A stretch of 64,000 nucleotides of DNA. Origin: Microvirga calopogonii (GTDB taxonomy: Bacteria > Pseudomonadota > Alphaproteobacteria > Rhizobiales > Beijerinckiaceae). This document shows positions 18,631 through 28,267 of the stretch, piece by piece (the first letter of the stretch is position 1; every line of letters starts with the position of its first letter). The stretch is from assembly GCF_003347665.1 (NCBI RefSeq), contig NZ_QDGA01000021.1, positions 1 to 64,000 on the forward strand, given 5' to 3'. The position numbers and the translations under genes are program-made. The notes under the pieces were generated by a model, which was not told where the DNA came from, did not search any database, and worked only from the letters and a program-made list of their open reading frames with translations.

Positions 18631-19485
18631 TCAATTGGTTGCCGGCGGATCGGTTTCGAAGGACTTGATCATCTCCTTTGCGACGATTGGATCGGAAACA
18701 TAGCTGGGCACCACCTGTGAGAAGAACTTCTCCTCTTTCATTCTCTTCAGAGCCGTATTCACGAAGGCCTTCAGCTCAGGCTCGTTTTTGCGGATGCCGA
18801 CGCCGTTGAACCCGAGATCGACCTCCTCCTTCAGGACGCGGAGATTGGGATAGTTGCTGATCAGAGTCGCAATCGTGACCGCGTCGCCCACATAACCATC
18901 GGCTCGCCCTTGCAGGAGCGCCTGGATGTTGTCCGCATTGGTGTTGAGCTGAACGAATTGGATACCGGGAATACGGTCACGCAACCATTTGAGCTGATTG
19001 CCGCCCTTCACGATCAGGATCGACTTGCCCTCAAGGTCAGCAAGCTTCTGGACAGAGCTTTCCTTCGGCACGATGACGTTGCTGCCGCCCCAGTAATAGA
19101 TGTCGGAGTAATCGATCACCTGCTCGCGCGGAGGGGTCTTGCCGAGAGTCGCGATGATCAGATCGATCTTGCCGCCGGTCAGGGATGGAATGCGTGCGTC
19201 GGTGGCAACGCAGCTCAGCTCCGCCTTCTCGGGAGAGCCGAAGGCATAGGTGCCGATCTTCTTCGCCATTTCAACCTCCACCCCAACCGGCTTTCCGTCC
19301 GGCCCGGAAGAGCCGAAAGGTGGGGAGTCACACTTGACGCCGATGCGGATGACACCTGCATCCTTGATCGCCTTCGGCAGACTTGGAAGATCCTGCGCTG
19401 CGACTGGCATCGACTGAGATGCCACCGCGGCAATGAAGCTTAGTGATGCGAAGGCGCAACGAAACATGCTGATCTGTCGGTTCAT
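18631..19485 (-). CDS. Amino-acid ABC transporter substrate-binding protein
   Basis: A 284-residue periplasmic binding protein of family 3. The ATG at 19485, preceded by AAGGGA, exposes an ordinary Sec signal (hydrophobic stretch ending PVAAQD). Family segments include IRIGVKCDSPPFG, LIIATLGKTPPREQVIDYSD and the late VDLGFNGVGIRKNEPEL. It gives the importer its specificity; a polar amino acid is expected but its identity cannot be read. It lies between the ATPase and permease genes of the same operon. Confidence 0.92.
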   Translation of the reverse strand: MNRQISMFRCAFASLSFIAAVASQSMPVAAQDLPSLPKAIKDAGVIRIGVKCDSPPFGSSGPDGKPVGVEVEMAKKIGTYAFGSPEKAELSCVATDARIPSLTGGKIDLIIATLGKTPPREQVIDYSDIYYWGGSNVIVPKESSVQKLADLEGKSILIVKGGNQLKWLRDRIPGIQFVQLNTNADNIQALLQGRADGYVGDAVTIATLISNYPNLRVLKEEVDLGFNGVGIRKNEPELKAFVNTALKRMKEEKFFSQVVPSYVSDPIVAKEMIKSFETDPPATN

Positions 19486-19585
19486 GAGTACGTCCCTTTG
19501 GATTTCTGGCATTTAAGACGCGAACGTTGATCGTTCATCGATGATTGCTGCAGCATTCTACCTTCTGCAGAAGGTTGGTTGATCC

Positions 19586-20356
19586 CTAGTGTAGGATCTG
19601 GCTCAGGAAGGTGCGGGTGCGGCTTTCCTGAGGATTGCTAAAGAACTCGTCAGGGGAGGCGGTCTCAACAATCCGACCCGCATCCATGAAGATCACCCGG
19701 TCGGCGACCTGCCGGGCGAAGCCCATCTCGTGTGTGACGCACACCATCGTCATTCCATCGCTGGCAAGTTGCGCCATCGTGTCCAGAACCTCGCGCACAA
19801 GCTCAGGGTCGAGTGCCGAGGTCGGCTCGTCGAACAGCATGATCTTCGGGTTCATGCAAAGGGAGCGTGCAATGGCAGCCCTCTGCTGCTGTCCGCCGGA
19901 AAGTTGGCTCGGATAGGACTGTGCCTTGTCTGGAATGCGCACGCGCTCAAGGTAGCGGAGCGCCAAGGCCTCAGCTTCCTTCTGTGGCACACCCTTCACC
20001 CATCGGGGCGCGAGAGTGCAGTTCTCCAGAACAGTCAGGTGCGGATAGAGGTTGAAATTCTGAAACACCATGCCGACATCCTGCCGGACACGATCTATGC
20101 TACGCTTGTTTTCCGTCAGCTCGATCCCGTTGACGATGATCCTGCCCTTCTGGTGCTTTTCAAGATGGTTGATGCAGCGGATCATCGTGGATTTCCCTGA
20201 CCCTGACGGGCCGCAGACGACGACTTTCTCGCCTTTCCCCACTGTTAGATTAATGTCATGCAGCACTTGCACCGTGCCGAACCATTTGTCGACATTGCTG
20301 AACTCGACGCAGATGTCCTGACTGCCAGCGGTTGGATTATTGGTGGCTTGTCCCAT
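19586..20356 (-). CDS. Amino-acid ABC transporter ATP-binding protein
   Basis: A 256-residue ATPase of the GlnQ/HisP family. Walker A is GPSGSGKST near residue 50, Q-loop [11 protein letters not shown] near 95, signature [13 protein letters not shown] near 150, Walker [14 protein letters not shown] near 170 and switch His in CVTHEMGFA near 210. The ATG at 20356 follows GGAGG; an earlier in-frame start at 20389 is less well supported. It energises the importer encoded downstream. Confidence 0.95.
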   Translation of the reverse strand: MGQATNNPTAGSQDICVEFSNVDKWFGTVQVLHDINLTVGKGEKVVVCGPSGSGKSTMIRCINHLEKHQKGRIIVNGIELTENKRSIDRVRQDVGMVFQNFNLYPHLTVLENCTLAPRWVKGVPQKEAEALALRYLERVRIPDKAQSYPSQLSGGQQQRAAIARSLCMNPKIMLFDEPTSALDPELVREVLDTMAQLASDGMTMVCVTHEMGFARQVADRVIFMDAGRIVETASPDEFFSNPQESRTRTFLSQILH

Positions 20357-20443
20357 GTCGGCCTCCAGAGCGTACTGTCCTACCTGCACCGTTGTTCAAT
20401 GGTTGGCTCTCCGCGCAAGGCGCAGGTGCCGCAACCCGGCGCG

Positions 20444-21568
20444 TTAGGCAAATCGAGCAGGTCGGAACTTCGCGAGAAGAGGACTGACCTCCCCCGCGAC
20501 GATTTCCCGGGCCAGCAGTTCGCCCGTGATCAGACCCATCGTGGCGCCACTATGGGTAAAGGCCACAAAATACCCTGGAACGGCATCGAGAGCGCCGAGC
20601 ACCGGCTCACCATCCTGCGGCACCGGCTTTGGACCGACTCCATAGGAATCGACCTCAATCTTTGGGTTGCCAGCGAGAACTGCAGAGGCTTCCTCAGCGA
20701 GTTTCTGAACCGTTGATTCCTGCACCTCATAGGTCCCATCGGCATGGCGGATGACTTCATCCTCCGACCAAGCGGCATCGAACACAATGGCGCCGTCGGG
20801 CGTAGGGCGTACGGCTACGCGCGGTGTATTGAGAACAGCCCGCAGCCCTGCTTTGAGAGGCTTGGACCGGACCAGAAGCGAGATCGGAGTTGCATCTGGA
20901 ATCCTGACGCCGACATCTGAGACCATCCTGGGCACGGCAGCGCCGGCGGCCACCAGAACCGCATCGGCCTCAAACCGCTTACCGCTTGTGGTCGAGACGC
21001 CTGCAGCGCGTCCTCCCTTGATCTCGACAGTAGCGCGGCCAGCCTGCGTAACGATCTCACCTCCCAATGTGGCGAACTCGTCGAGCAGCACGCGGATCAG
21101 GGACGGGAGGTCCACCCAGCCTTCCCCAGGATTGAAAATTGCACCCTGCCGCGTGATCGCACGGACATCGACGCCCGGTGTTACGGCTGCGACCTGTTCG
21201 GGAGCAAGAAGCCGCGCATCATAGCCGATGCTCTGTTCGTGTGCGAAAGCCTCCGCAATCCTGTTGGAATTGTCATCTGCATCCCAGGTGAGGCCGCCGT
21301 CGAAACGGAGCCAAGGCGCAGCTGGATACCGGGCAGCAAGAGTGCGATAGCGATCGATGCCGATCATGCGCAGCTTATGGTACTCGGCGGAACGGAAGCG
21401 GGCCGAGTTCAGCCATGCCAATGAGCGGCCCGATGCTTCGCTCGACAAACCGCCTTCGGTGACCAGTGTCACGCGAGCACCCAGGCGCGCAAGCTGCAAG
21501 GCCGAGGATGCCCCGAGGATCCCGCCGCCGATCACAATAACCCGCAAGGATGAGGATGGAGAGTTCAC
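20444..21568 (-). CDS. FAD-dependent D-amino-acid/glycine oxidase-like oxidoreductase
   Basis: A 374-residue DAO-superfamily flavoprotein. The N-terminal dinucleotide motif GGGILGASSALQLARLG is at about 13-30, followed by SSEASGRSLAWLN, typical of DadA/glycine-oxidase/sarcosine-oxidase relatives. The C-terminal region VPGYFVAFTHSGATMGLITG is the usual FAD-contact end. Start is a GTG at 21568 with AGGGAA upstream. It is the first gene of the operon with a polar amino-acid importer, so it probably oxidises the imported (D- or N-methyl-) amino acid; the exact substrate is inferred only. Confidence 0.85.
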   Translation of the reverse strand: MNSPSSSLRVIVIGGGILGASSALQLARLGARVTLVTEGGLSSEASGRSLAWLNSARFRSAEYHKLRMIGIDRYRTLAARYPAAPWLRFDGGLTWDADDNSNRIAEAFAHEQSIGYDARLLAPEQVAAVTPGVDVRAITRQGAIFNPGEGWVDLPSLIRVLLDEFATLGGEIVTQAGRATVEIKGGRAAGVSTTSGKRFEADAVLVAAGAAVPRMVSDVGVRIPDATPISLLVRSKPLKAGLRAVLNTPRVAVRPTPDGAIVFDAAWSEDEVIRHADGTYEVQESTVQKLAEEASAVLAGNPKIEVDSYGVGPKPVPQDGEPVLGALDAVPGYFVAFTHSGATMGLITGELLAREIVAGEVSPLLAKFRPARFA

Positions 21569-21655
21569 CGGAAATTCCCTTCTGCGATTTTGTTCGTCGA
21601 ACGATTGAAGTTGTCAGTCGAAGAGGCTGCGGGCCGATCTGTTGCGGTAATGCGG

Positions 21656-22663
21656 TCAGGGCCGCTCCCATTTCCCGGTTTTCGCCGAGCGGAAGAGAGC
21701 GTCGATCACACGCATGTTGGCCACGGCATCGGCGACGCCCCACTCAAGGGGCTGCTCGCCGAGAACCGCCTGCGAGAAGGCGTCACCCTGCAAAGTGTAC
21801 TGGTCTATTGCAGGGATCTTGATGATCTCTCGACCACTGCCGGAGAGATCTCGTCCGTCATCAACTATGATGGCTGCCTCCTGGTCCGCTGGTGCATTGA
21901 ACGGAATTTGGATCTCAATACGCCCTTGCGTGCCGAGGATCTGCACGCGCTGGCACGGCACCAGCTGGGTAGCGCAGGTGAAGGCGAGTTGCCGCCCCTC
22001 TGGAAATGCCGCCAGGCCGCTGCTCAGCCGGTCCGTTCCCATTTGAGGATCGATGTCCAGGATCCCGATTACACGCTCCGGCTCGGCATCGAACGCGAAA
22101 CGGGCCGTGTTGATGGCATAGCATCCGATATCGTAAAGCCCACCGCCGCCGATATCGGCTTGATTGCGGATATTGCTCGGATCGGTCAGAAAGTAGGAGA
22201 AGATCGTCTGGATGGCGCGCACCTCTCCCAAGCGTCCCCCGCGAATGATCTCGCGCACCCGTCGCCATTGCGGATGAAAGCGCACCATGAAGGCCTCGCC
22301 GAGGAGCAAGCCGCTCTTTTCCTGAGCATCCTGGATCTGCCGCGCCTCCTCCGCACTAAGAGCGATAGGTTTCTCGCAGAGCACATGCTTGCCTGCCTCG
22401 AGTGCCTTGATAGTCAGAGGCGCGTGCAGATGGTTGGGCAATGGATTGTAGATCGCGTCGATATCGGGATCGGCCAGCAGCGCCTCATACGATCCGTAAG
22501 CTCTCGGAATTCCAAGATCCACGGCAGCCTCACGGGCCCTATCTTCGTCTCGGGACGCAATCGCCACAATTTCTGTGAAAGCTCCCGCCTGCATGGCCGG
22601 GATGACATGATTTTTGGCGATCTGGGCGGTGCTCAGTACACCCCATCTGACTTTCTTCGACAC
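21656..22663 (-). CDS. Gfo/Idh/MocA family oxidoreductase
   Basis: A 335-residue NAD(P)-dependent sugar or polyol dehydrogenase. The N-terminal Rossmann part starts WGVLSTAQIAKNHVIPAM and carries YNPLPNHLHAPLTIKALEAGKHVLCEKP at about 70-100, including the EKP motif whose Lys serves catalysis in this family. Start is a GTG at 22663. It is divergent from a LacI-family gene and lies downstream of two palindromic operators, so sugar-induced expression is likely. Substrate unknown. Confidence 0.9.
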   Translation of the reverse strand: MSKKVRWGVLSTAQIAKNHVIPAMQAGAFTEIVAIASRDEDRAREAAVDLGIPRAYGSYEALLADPDIDAIYNPLPNHLHAPLTIKALEAGKHVLCEKPIALSAEEARQIQDAQEKSGLLLGEAFMVRFHPQWRRVREIIRGGRLGEVRAIQTIFSYFLTDPSNIRNQADIGGGGLYDIGCYAINTARFAFDAEPERVIGILDIDPQMGTDRLSSGLAAFPEGRQLAFTCATQLVPCQRVQILGTQGRIEIQIPFNAPADQEAAIIVDDGRDLSGSGREIIKIPAIDQYTLQGDAFSQAVLGEQPLEWGVADAVANMRVIDALFRSAKTGKWERP

Positions 22664-22666
22664 GGA

Positions 22667-22900
22667 TCATGCACCTTCGCAGGAGGAGAGCAAGGCAAGC
22701 GGCACGGCGGCTACGCACTGTCGGACAGCTTGATAGTTGCAAGTGGCCGGCCGCCTTGATGACGAGACGGTCTTGCCGGAAGCCAGGGCGAAACTCTCGG
22801 CTGCCAATGCCGAGCCTTGATAAAACCGCCCTACTCCCACGATGCCCGGGTCAGGGCCGTACTTCTCGGCACTCGCGGCACGAAGGTGATCCACGCTCAT
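22667..22900 (-). CDS. Possible small leader protein, uncertain
   Basis: An open frame of 77 codons begins at an ATG at 22900 with GGAAAC upstream and ends 4 bases before the Gfo/Idh/MocA start. The translation has no recognisable domain. Its position between the operators and the dehydrogenase is the only support; it may be untranslated leader. Confidence 0.2.
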   Translation of the reverse strand: MSVDHLRAASAEKYGPDPGIVGVGRFYQGSALAAESFALASGKTVSSSRRPATCNYQAVRQCVAAVPLALLSSCEGA

Positions 22901-22940
22901 CTGAGTTTCCGTTTCCGCCCAATTGATTGAAATGCTAGTA

Positions 22941-22976
22941 TGAGACCGGTTTCAAGGCTATGTGAGACCGGTCTCA
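22941..22976. promoter_or_regulatory. Paired LacI-type operators
   Basis: TGAGACCGGTTTCA (22941-22954) and the perfect palindrome TGAGACCGGTCTCA (22963-22976) are spaced 22 bp centre to centre, about two helical turns. They lie between the divergent Gfo/Idh/MocA and LacI-family genes. LacI regulators bind such CG-centred palindromes, so autoregulation plus control of the dehydrogenase is inferred. Confidence 0.75.
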
Positions 22977-23034
22977 TCTGTCAACAGGACACTCTGCTTG
23001 ACGATTCAGCAAATTGCCTCTTAGGTCGGCGCGC

Positions 23035-24153
23035 ATGAACAATAGAACAGTCCAGAAACGATTGGTCACTCTCCAGGACGTCGCCCATGAAGCGGGCGTC
23101 TCCAAGGCCACAGCGGCAAGGGTGCTGGGCAGCTACGGGACGGCCAGCCCAGAGGTAAGGGAAAAAGTTCTCACAGCTGCGCGAGCACTGGGCTATCGGC
23201 CGAACGAACTCGCCCGCAGCATGACCACAGGCCGCTCGCGAACAATTGGCGTCATCGTTGGTGACATCGAGAACCCCTATTTCGGGCAGGCCGTCCGAGG
23301 CATCAGCGAAGTGGCAAGCGCCGCGGGATTTGATGTCATCCTGGCGAACTCCGGGGAGGAGGTCGAGAAAGAGCAGGCGGCGGTCCAGGTCCTTCTCGGC
23401 AAGAGAGTCGACGGCCTGATCGTCACCCCTGCCTCTATGTCCCATACCCAGCATCTGGAGAGTGTGCAGAGATCAGGTCGCCCTTTGGTTCTGCTGGACC
23501 GCGCCATCCCAAAGCTGAAGGTCGACAGCGTAGTCACCGATGACCGCGCAGCAGCCGCTTCGGCGACACGCATGCTGATCGAGGCCGGGCACAGGCGTAT
23601 CGCCTACATTACGGCGACCGCTTCCGACGATCCGATCTATAAAGGACCTCACCAGATCAGCCTGACAACCGTGATGGATCGTATTGACGGTTTCCTGGCG
23701 GCTTCCACCGAAGCGGGAATTGAGCAACTTGAACAATACATCCGCTTGGGAGCTACGCGTCAGGGAGCCTCAGGGCGGATCATCGCGGATCTCCTATCGA
23801 TGCCGCATCGTCCAACCGCCATTCTCGCATCGGACAACGTGGTCGGGCTTGAGGTGTTCAAGGTCATCCGCGCTCTGGGCATGTCGATCCCTGACGATCT
23901 TTCCCTCGTCGCCTTTCATGATGCAGACTGGACTAGCGTGACAAGCCCGCCGATCACGGTCATCGCGCAACCGGTCTACAATCTTGGTATGGAAAGTGCG
24001 CAGATCCTGATCAAGCGCATTAACGGCGTAGCCGGTTCGCCCAAACGGCTGATGCTTGCAACGAAGCTCATCGAACGGCAGTCGGTCGGCGCACCGCCTG
24101 CAATTACGGAAATAGCACGGCCCCACCCAACAGCGAAAGCGGCCAAGGGATAA
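23035..24153 (+). CDS. LacI-family transcriptional regulator
   Basis: A 372-residue LacI/GalR regulator. The N-terminal helix-turn-helix reads LQDVAHEAGVSKATAARVLG (about 12-31) followed by a hinge helix with the RPNELARSM segment. A periplasmic-binding-like sugar sensor follows (GVIVGDIENPYFG near 70, then PTAILASDNVVGLEVFKVIR). I chose the ATG at 23035; an upstream TTG at 23014 is open. Two palindromes just upstream are probable binding sites. It likely controls the divergent dehydrogenase and possibly the downstream glyoxalase-fold gene. Confidence 0.9.
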   Translation: MNNRTVQKRLVTLQDVAHEAGVSKATAARVLGSYGTASPEVREKVLTAARALGYRPNELARSMTTGRSRTIGVIVGDIENPYFGQAVRGISEVASAAGFDVILANSGEEVEKEQAAVQVLLGKRVDGLIVTPASMSHTQHLESVQRSGRPLVLLDRAIPKLKVDSVVTDDRAAAASATRMLIEAGHRRIAYITATASDDPIYKGPHQISLTTVMDRIDGFLAASTEAGIEQLEQYIRLGATRQGASGRIIADLLSMPHRPTAILASDNVVGLEVFKVIRALGMSIPDDLSLVAFHDADWTSVTSPPITVIAQPVYNLGMESAQILIKRINGVAGSPKRLMLATKLIERQSVGAPPAITEIARPHPTAKAAKG

Positions 24154-24231
24154 GCTCATGTCGCAGGCATGAAGCGGTGCCGGGACGCCATGCGCGTGTC
24201 ATTGATCGACAAACAGGAAGCCGAGGTCCTT

Positions 24232-24636
24232 ATGCTGAACGCCATCCACCATGTTGCGATCATCTGCTCAGATTACAACCGCTCGAAGGAATTCTATTCT
24301 CAAGTCCTGGGATTGCCGATCATCCGCGAAGTCTGGCGCGCAGAGCGCCAATCCTGGAAATGCGATCTTCAGGTGGGCATGGCTCAGATTGAGCTTTTCT
24401 CATTTCCCAATCCGCCACCCCGCTCCTCCCAACCAGAGGCTCGTGGCCTGCGGCACCTTGCCTTTCGAGTGAAGGTCCTAGAGCCGATCATTGCTCGCTT
24501 GGGAAAGTTCGGGATTTCTGTTGAACCAATCCGCATCGATGCGCATACGCAGCAACGCTTCACCTTCTTCGCTGATCCTGACGGGCTTCCCCTGGAACTT
24601 TATGAAGATAAGGATGAGGGTTCGACGACCTGCTGA
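24232..24636 (+). CDS. VOC-family protein, YaeR/GloA2 type
   Basis: A 134-residue vicinal-oxygen-chelate protein closely resembling E. coli YaeR by eye: HHVAIICSDYNRSKEFY at the N-terminus, the middle SWKCDL and IELFSFPNPPPR, then GLRHLAFRV and DPDGLPLELYE at the C-terminus. Metal ligands expected from the family (His, Glu, His, Glu) are present at those positions. The ATG at 24232 gives a YaeR-length protein. YaeR relatives are glyoxalase-I-like, but their physiological substrate is not settled. It is 78 bases downstream of the LacI-type gene and on the same strand. Confidence 0.85.
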   Translation: MLNAIHHVAIICSDYNRSKEFYSQVLGLPIIREVWRAERQSWKCDLQVGMAQIELFSFPNPPPRSSQPEARGLRHLAFRVKVLEPIIARLGKFGISVEPIRIDAHTQQRFTFFADPDGLPLELYEDKDEGSTTC

Positions 24637-24895
24637 CAGGTTTGCTGTTGGTGATGGAGAGTGTGCAACGGGGCAACCAATGCCCTTGAGCGATGCCCCC
24701 CGAAAGTCTCGATCCCGTTCCATTGCAGAAATACGGCCAAGATCAACCTCGTGCCAGATTGATAGGTCCCGCGGGTTGGACGCTGCCTTCAATGGTGGAA
24801 GGCCCGACATCAATCTTATCGAGGCTCCATTCCGATCCCTACGAATCGTCAGGTTGGCCGGGCCATTGTAGCCGGTTAGAACTGACGACGTCTCA

Positions 24896-26782
24896 TCATG
24901 CCCCCGGAGCTGCTGCTGCAGACGCGAGACGTGCCTGTGAAGCCAGTCGAATAGGTGCATTCACTGCGCCATATCCTTTGTAGCTTCGCCGCTCCACGAT
25001 CTCGAAGAAGAAGCCGCCCTCCAAAGCCTCGGTATAGACCTGGAAGTACTCGGCCTCGCTCTCACGGTCGTACAGGATGTTGCTTGCCCGCAGACGTGCC
25101 ACGTCCTCTGCTGAGAGATCGGTTCTCACTTCCAGATCAGCATAATAGTTTTCCGGAATTGGTAGGATCTCGACCCCGTTCATCTTGAGATGTTCCACAG
25201 TTGAAAGGATATTGCCCGTCTCAAACGCAATATGTTGGACCCCTGATCCGTAGAGGTCGCTCAGAAACCGGAACGACATTGTGCGTTGGCTCTGCGATGC
25301 GTTGAGGACCAAGCGAAGCGAGCCGTCCTGGGTCTCAATGGCCTGGCTCTGCACGACGCCACCTGGATCGATCACAGTCTGGACAGGCGTCTTCCGCACA
25401 TCCAGAAGCGATGTGTAGAACAAGAGCCAAGTGAGCATCTCCTCGTAATGCATCGATTGGGAGACATGATCAACGGAGCGCAGCCCCGCTCCGCTGAAGT
25501 CGTCGATCGCAACAGGCTCGAAGTCGACATCCCAGAGCCGATCCAGCCCGGTCTTGTGATCCACGAAGTACAGGAGGCTGCCGCCCAGACCGCGAACCGC
25601 CGGGATGTTCATCTCGCCGACTCCTACCGGCTGTTGGAAGGGCTGGTCCAGAAGGGTGATTGCGCGATCGACCGTTTCCTGCGCGTCATCGACTCGTAGA
25701 GCCAGAGCGCAGACGGAAGTGCCGTGCGTGATGTTGAAGGAATGCGCAAAGCCTTCCTTATCAGCATTCACGACGACGTTGATGTCGCCTTGGCGCCAGC
25801 GGGTGACGGCCTTGGAACGGTGGAGTCCCGCCTTGCGGAATCCTAACCCGCTTAGAGTCCTCTCTAAGCCAACCGCACTGCGCTCGTCGACGGCAAACTC
25901 CAGGAACTCGATACCTGAGCAGGTCGCCCTGGATGGAAGCTGGGGCAGATTGGGGACAGGCGATCTCGTGCGTCTACGCAGTTCATCCAGCATGACGAGG
26001 AGGGAGCGCTGCCCATCGATGGCGACGCGGCGGGCGGAGCCAGCCCGGAAGCGGTCGTTGAAGATCTCCAGGGATAAGGGACCTTCAAACCCTGTTGCAT
26101 AGAGAGCATTCATGAACTCATCGATGGGCAGGTCGCCCTGTCCCGGGAAGCACCGGTAATGCCGGCTCCAGGAGAGATAGTCCATGTCGAGTTTGGGTGC
26201 ATCGGCCATCTGCACAAGGAAAATTTTATCGCTTGGAATGGAGCGGATTGCCGACAGATCCGTTCCCCGCGCCAGCACATGAAAGGAGTCGAGCACCAGC
26301 CCGACAGCCGGATGATTGGCGCGTCGTACCACTTCCCAAGCATCGCGATAGTCGTGGATGTGCCGCCCCCAGGACAAAGCCTCGAAAGCCACGCGCATGC
26401 CACGCTTGGCGGCGCGCTCTCCAAGCTCATGGAAGTCTTCGGCCGCCCGTTCGATCCCGCCTGACGAATCCGGCGAGACATTGCTGCACACCATCAGAAG
26501 GTCACAGCCGAGCTCCTCCATGACGTCGAACTTTCGCTCGGCACGAGCAAACACCTTGGTCCGTTGTGGCTCGGGCATGCCCTCAAAGTCACGGAACGGC
26601 TGAAAGGTGATCGTCTCGAGGCCGAAGCCTTCGATCATGCGCCGGGCGTCAGCGGGGGTCCCGTTGAAGGAGAGGAGATCGGTCTCGAAGATTTCCACAC
26701 CCTTGAAATGCGCGGCCGCAATGGCCTCGATCTTTTCAGCGAGAGTGCCGCTCAGGCAAACAGTAGCAATAGCGGTGCGCAT
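24896..26782 (-). CDS. quiC: 3-dehydroshikimate dehydratase fused to an HPPD-like domain
   Basis: A 628-residue two-part enzyme that converts 3-dehydroshikimate to protocatechuate. Residues 1-290 are a sugar-phosphate-isomerase/epimerase TIM barrel with metal-ligand segments VAFEALSWGRHIHDY, GLVLDSFHV and LSLEIFND. Residues 300-625 resemble 4-hydroxyphenylpyruvate dioxygenase (VOC folds), with VDHVSQSMHYEEMLTW, GVQHIAFETG and GGFFFEIVERR. This is the architecture of bacterial QuiC1/QsuB. Start at ATG 26782; a TTG at 26806 is open but unlikely. It follows two GntR genes on the same strand and faces a TRAP importer and two quinate-pathway enzymes, which supports the assignment strongly. Confidence 0.92.
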   Translation of the reverse strand: MRTAIATVCLSGTLAEKIEAIAAAHFKGVEIFETDLLSFNGTPADARRMIEGFGLETITFQPFRDFEGMPEPQRTKVFARAERKFDVMEELGCDLLMVCSNVSPDSSGGIERAAEDFHELGERAAKRGMRVAFEALSWGRHIHDYRDAWEVVRRANHPAVGLVLDSFHVLARGTDLSAIRSIPSDKIFLVQMADAPKLDMDYLSWSRHYRCFPGQGDLPIDEFMNALYATGFEGPLSLEIFNDRFRAGSARRVAIDGQRSLLVMLDELRRRTRSPVPNLPQLPSRATCSGIEFLEFAVDERSAVGLERTLSGLGFRKAGLHRSKAVTRWRQGDINVVVNADKEGFAHSFNITHGTSVCALALRVDDAQETVDRAITLLDQPFQQPVGVGEMNIPAVRGLGGSLLYFVDHKTGLDRLWDVDFEPVAIDDFSGAGLRSVDHVSQSMHYEEMLTWLLFYTSLLDVRKTPVQTVIDPGGVVQSQAIETQDGSLRLVLNASQSQRTMSFRFLSDLYGSGVQHIAFETGNILSTVEHLKMNGVEILPIPENYYADLEVRTDLSAEDVARLRASNILYDRESEAEYFQVYTEALEGGFFFEIVERRSYKGYGAVNAPIRLASQARLASAAAAPGA

Positions 26783-26847
26783 GCTCGTCGATCCATTTCC
26801 TCTCAAGAGCCAGGGAGCATTTTGCTGGAGTGGCCTGCTCCTTCTGT

Positions 26848-27528
26848 TCAGCTGATTGTCCCCGTTGCGAGCGCATGTTCGACACCGCCAGCTACATGCC
26901 GCGTTAGAACTTCACAGGCACGCGCCGAGTCTCTTGACAGCGCACATTCCAGAAGAAGGGCATGCTCATGGGCCGCGATCTCGCCGCGATAGCTCAAGGC
27001 AATCATCTGATAGCGCAGGTATTTGTCGAATACCGCCGCATGGTTGTCGATCAGCATCTTCGATCCACAGGCTGAGATGAGCGCCTGGTGGAACTGCCAA
27101 TCGTAGCGCTTCCACTCCTCTGTATTGCTTCTGTCTCCGTCTGCCATGCGTTCTTCCATCCTGGCGAGCCGGTGATGGGCGGCGACGACCCTGCCCTCCC
27201 AATCCATATCGCCTGCCCGGAACGACTGCTCCAGCGCGCGGCATTCGAGGAGTTGCCGGAGAGCGGCAATTTCCATCAAGTTCGGAATCGAGACGGGGGC
27301 TACCTCAAACCCCTTCTGCCCCTCGGCCACTACGAGCCGTTCGGACTGAAGGCGGTTCAGAATTTCCCTGAGCGTGCTCACGCTCACCCCATAGTCGGAC
27401 TTCAGGCCTTCGAGCTTCAGCTTCTTGCAGGGTGGAAGCCGCCCGAAGATGATATCGGACCGGATCTTCCGATAGGCGCTCTCGCCCACCGTAGAAGGCT
27501 GGACGATTGCCTGCACGTTGTCGGTCAT
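26848..27528 (-). CDS. GntR-family regulator, FCD type (paralogue 1)
   Basis: A 226-residue regulator with an N-terminal winged helix (YGVSVSTLREILNRLQSERLV, about 40-60) and a C-terminal all-helical FCD ligand-binding domain, with candidate metal or effector positions in EWKRYDWQFHQALISACGS. It is very similar to the gene immediately upstream (for example ILSRLSSEGLVVAEGQ there versus ILNRLQSERLVVAEGQ here), so the pair is a tandem duplication. The ATG at 27528 overlaps the upstream stop by 4 nt. Probably responds to quinate, shikimate or an intermediate. Confidence 0.9.
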   Translation of the reverse strand: MTDNVQAIVQPSTVGESAYRKIRSDIIFGRLPPCKKLKLEGLKSDYGVSVSTLREILNRLQSERLVVAEGQKGFEVAPVSIPNLMEIAALRQLLECRALEQSFRAGDMDWEGRVVAAHHRLARMEERMADGDRSNTEEWKRYDWQFHQALISACGSKMLIDNHAAVFDKYLRYQMIALSYRGEIAAHEHALLLECALSRDSARACEVLTRHVAGGVEHALATGTIS

Positions 27529-28193
27529 GTCAGCGCCCCGCTCTTGAGCGTATGAGCTACGCATCCATTCACATGCTGGGTCAGCAATTTGCAGGCTTCA
27601 TCGGCTTGGCGCGTCAGAGCGCAGCTCAGCAGCATTCTATGCTCATCGGCAGCAATCTCTCCGCGGAAGATAACAGCCACCATCTGATAGCGCAGGTACT
27701 GGTCGAAGACGCCGCCGTAGAGGTCGAGCAGGGTTTGAGATCCGCAGGCTTCGATCAGGCATTGGTGAAATTCACGGTCATAGCGTTTCCAGAGTTCCGT
27801 TCCTTCCTGATCTCCAGCCATCATCCGCCGCTCCATGAAAGCAAGTTTGTGATGCGCGGCCACAACACGGCTTTCCCATTCCAGATCGCCGGCCGCAAAG
27901 GATAACGGCAGAGCATAGGTTTCCAGGAGCAACCGCATGGCCGCAACATCCTCGAAGCCGGCAGGAGATACGGGCGCGACCCGAAAGCCGCGCTGTCCCT
28001 CCGCGACAACGAGGCCTTCCGACGAAAGACGGCTCAGGATCTCCCGCAGTGTGCTGACGCTTGTTCCATATTTGCCGGCGAGTCGATCCAGCCGAAGGCG
28101 TGCTCCAGGACTCAGGCGACCGAATACAATATCGGCCCGAATTCGATCATAGGCACGGTCTGCAATGGATGTTGCCAGTAATTCGATGCTCAT
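27525..28193 (-). CDS. GntR-family regulator, FCD type (paralogue 2)
   Basis: A 222-residue winged-helix plus FCD regulator, first gene of the minus-strand unit that continues through its paralogue to the dehydroshikimate dehydratase. Helix-turn-helix segment YGTSVSTLREILSRLSSEGLV lies near 40-60, and the FCD domain has WKRYDREFHQCLIEACGS. It starts at 28193, opposite the TRAP-transporter gene, with AT-rich palindromes between. Two co-transcribed paralogues could form heterodimers or read two effectors. Confidence 0.9.
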   Translation of the reverse strand: MSIELLATSIADRAYDRIRADIVFGRLSPGARLRLDRLAGKYGTSVSTLREILSRLSSEGLVVAEGQRGFRVAPVSPAGFEDVAAMRLLLETYALPLSFAAGDLEWESRVVAAHHKLAFMERRMMAGDQEGTELWKRYDREFHQCLIEACGSQTLLDLYGGVFDQYLRYQMVAVIFRGEIAADEHRMLLSCALTRQADEACKLLTQHVNGCVAHTLKSGALT

Positions 28194-28267
28194 CCGTCTG
28201 CCACGACCTCATTCACTGACATCTCTCTGGTTCCTCGGAGCAGCTTGTCCATGGAGCACAGCCTCAA

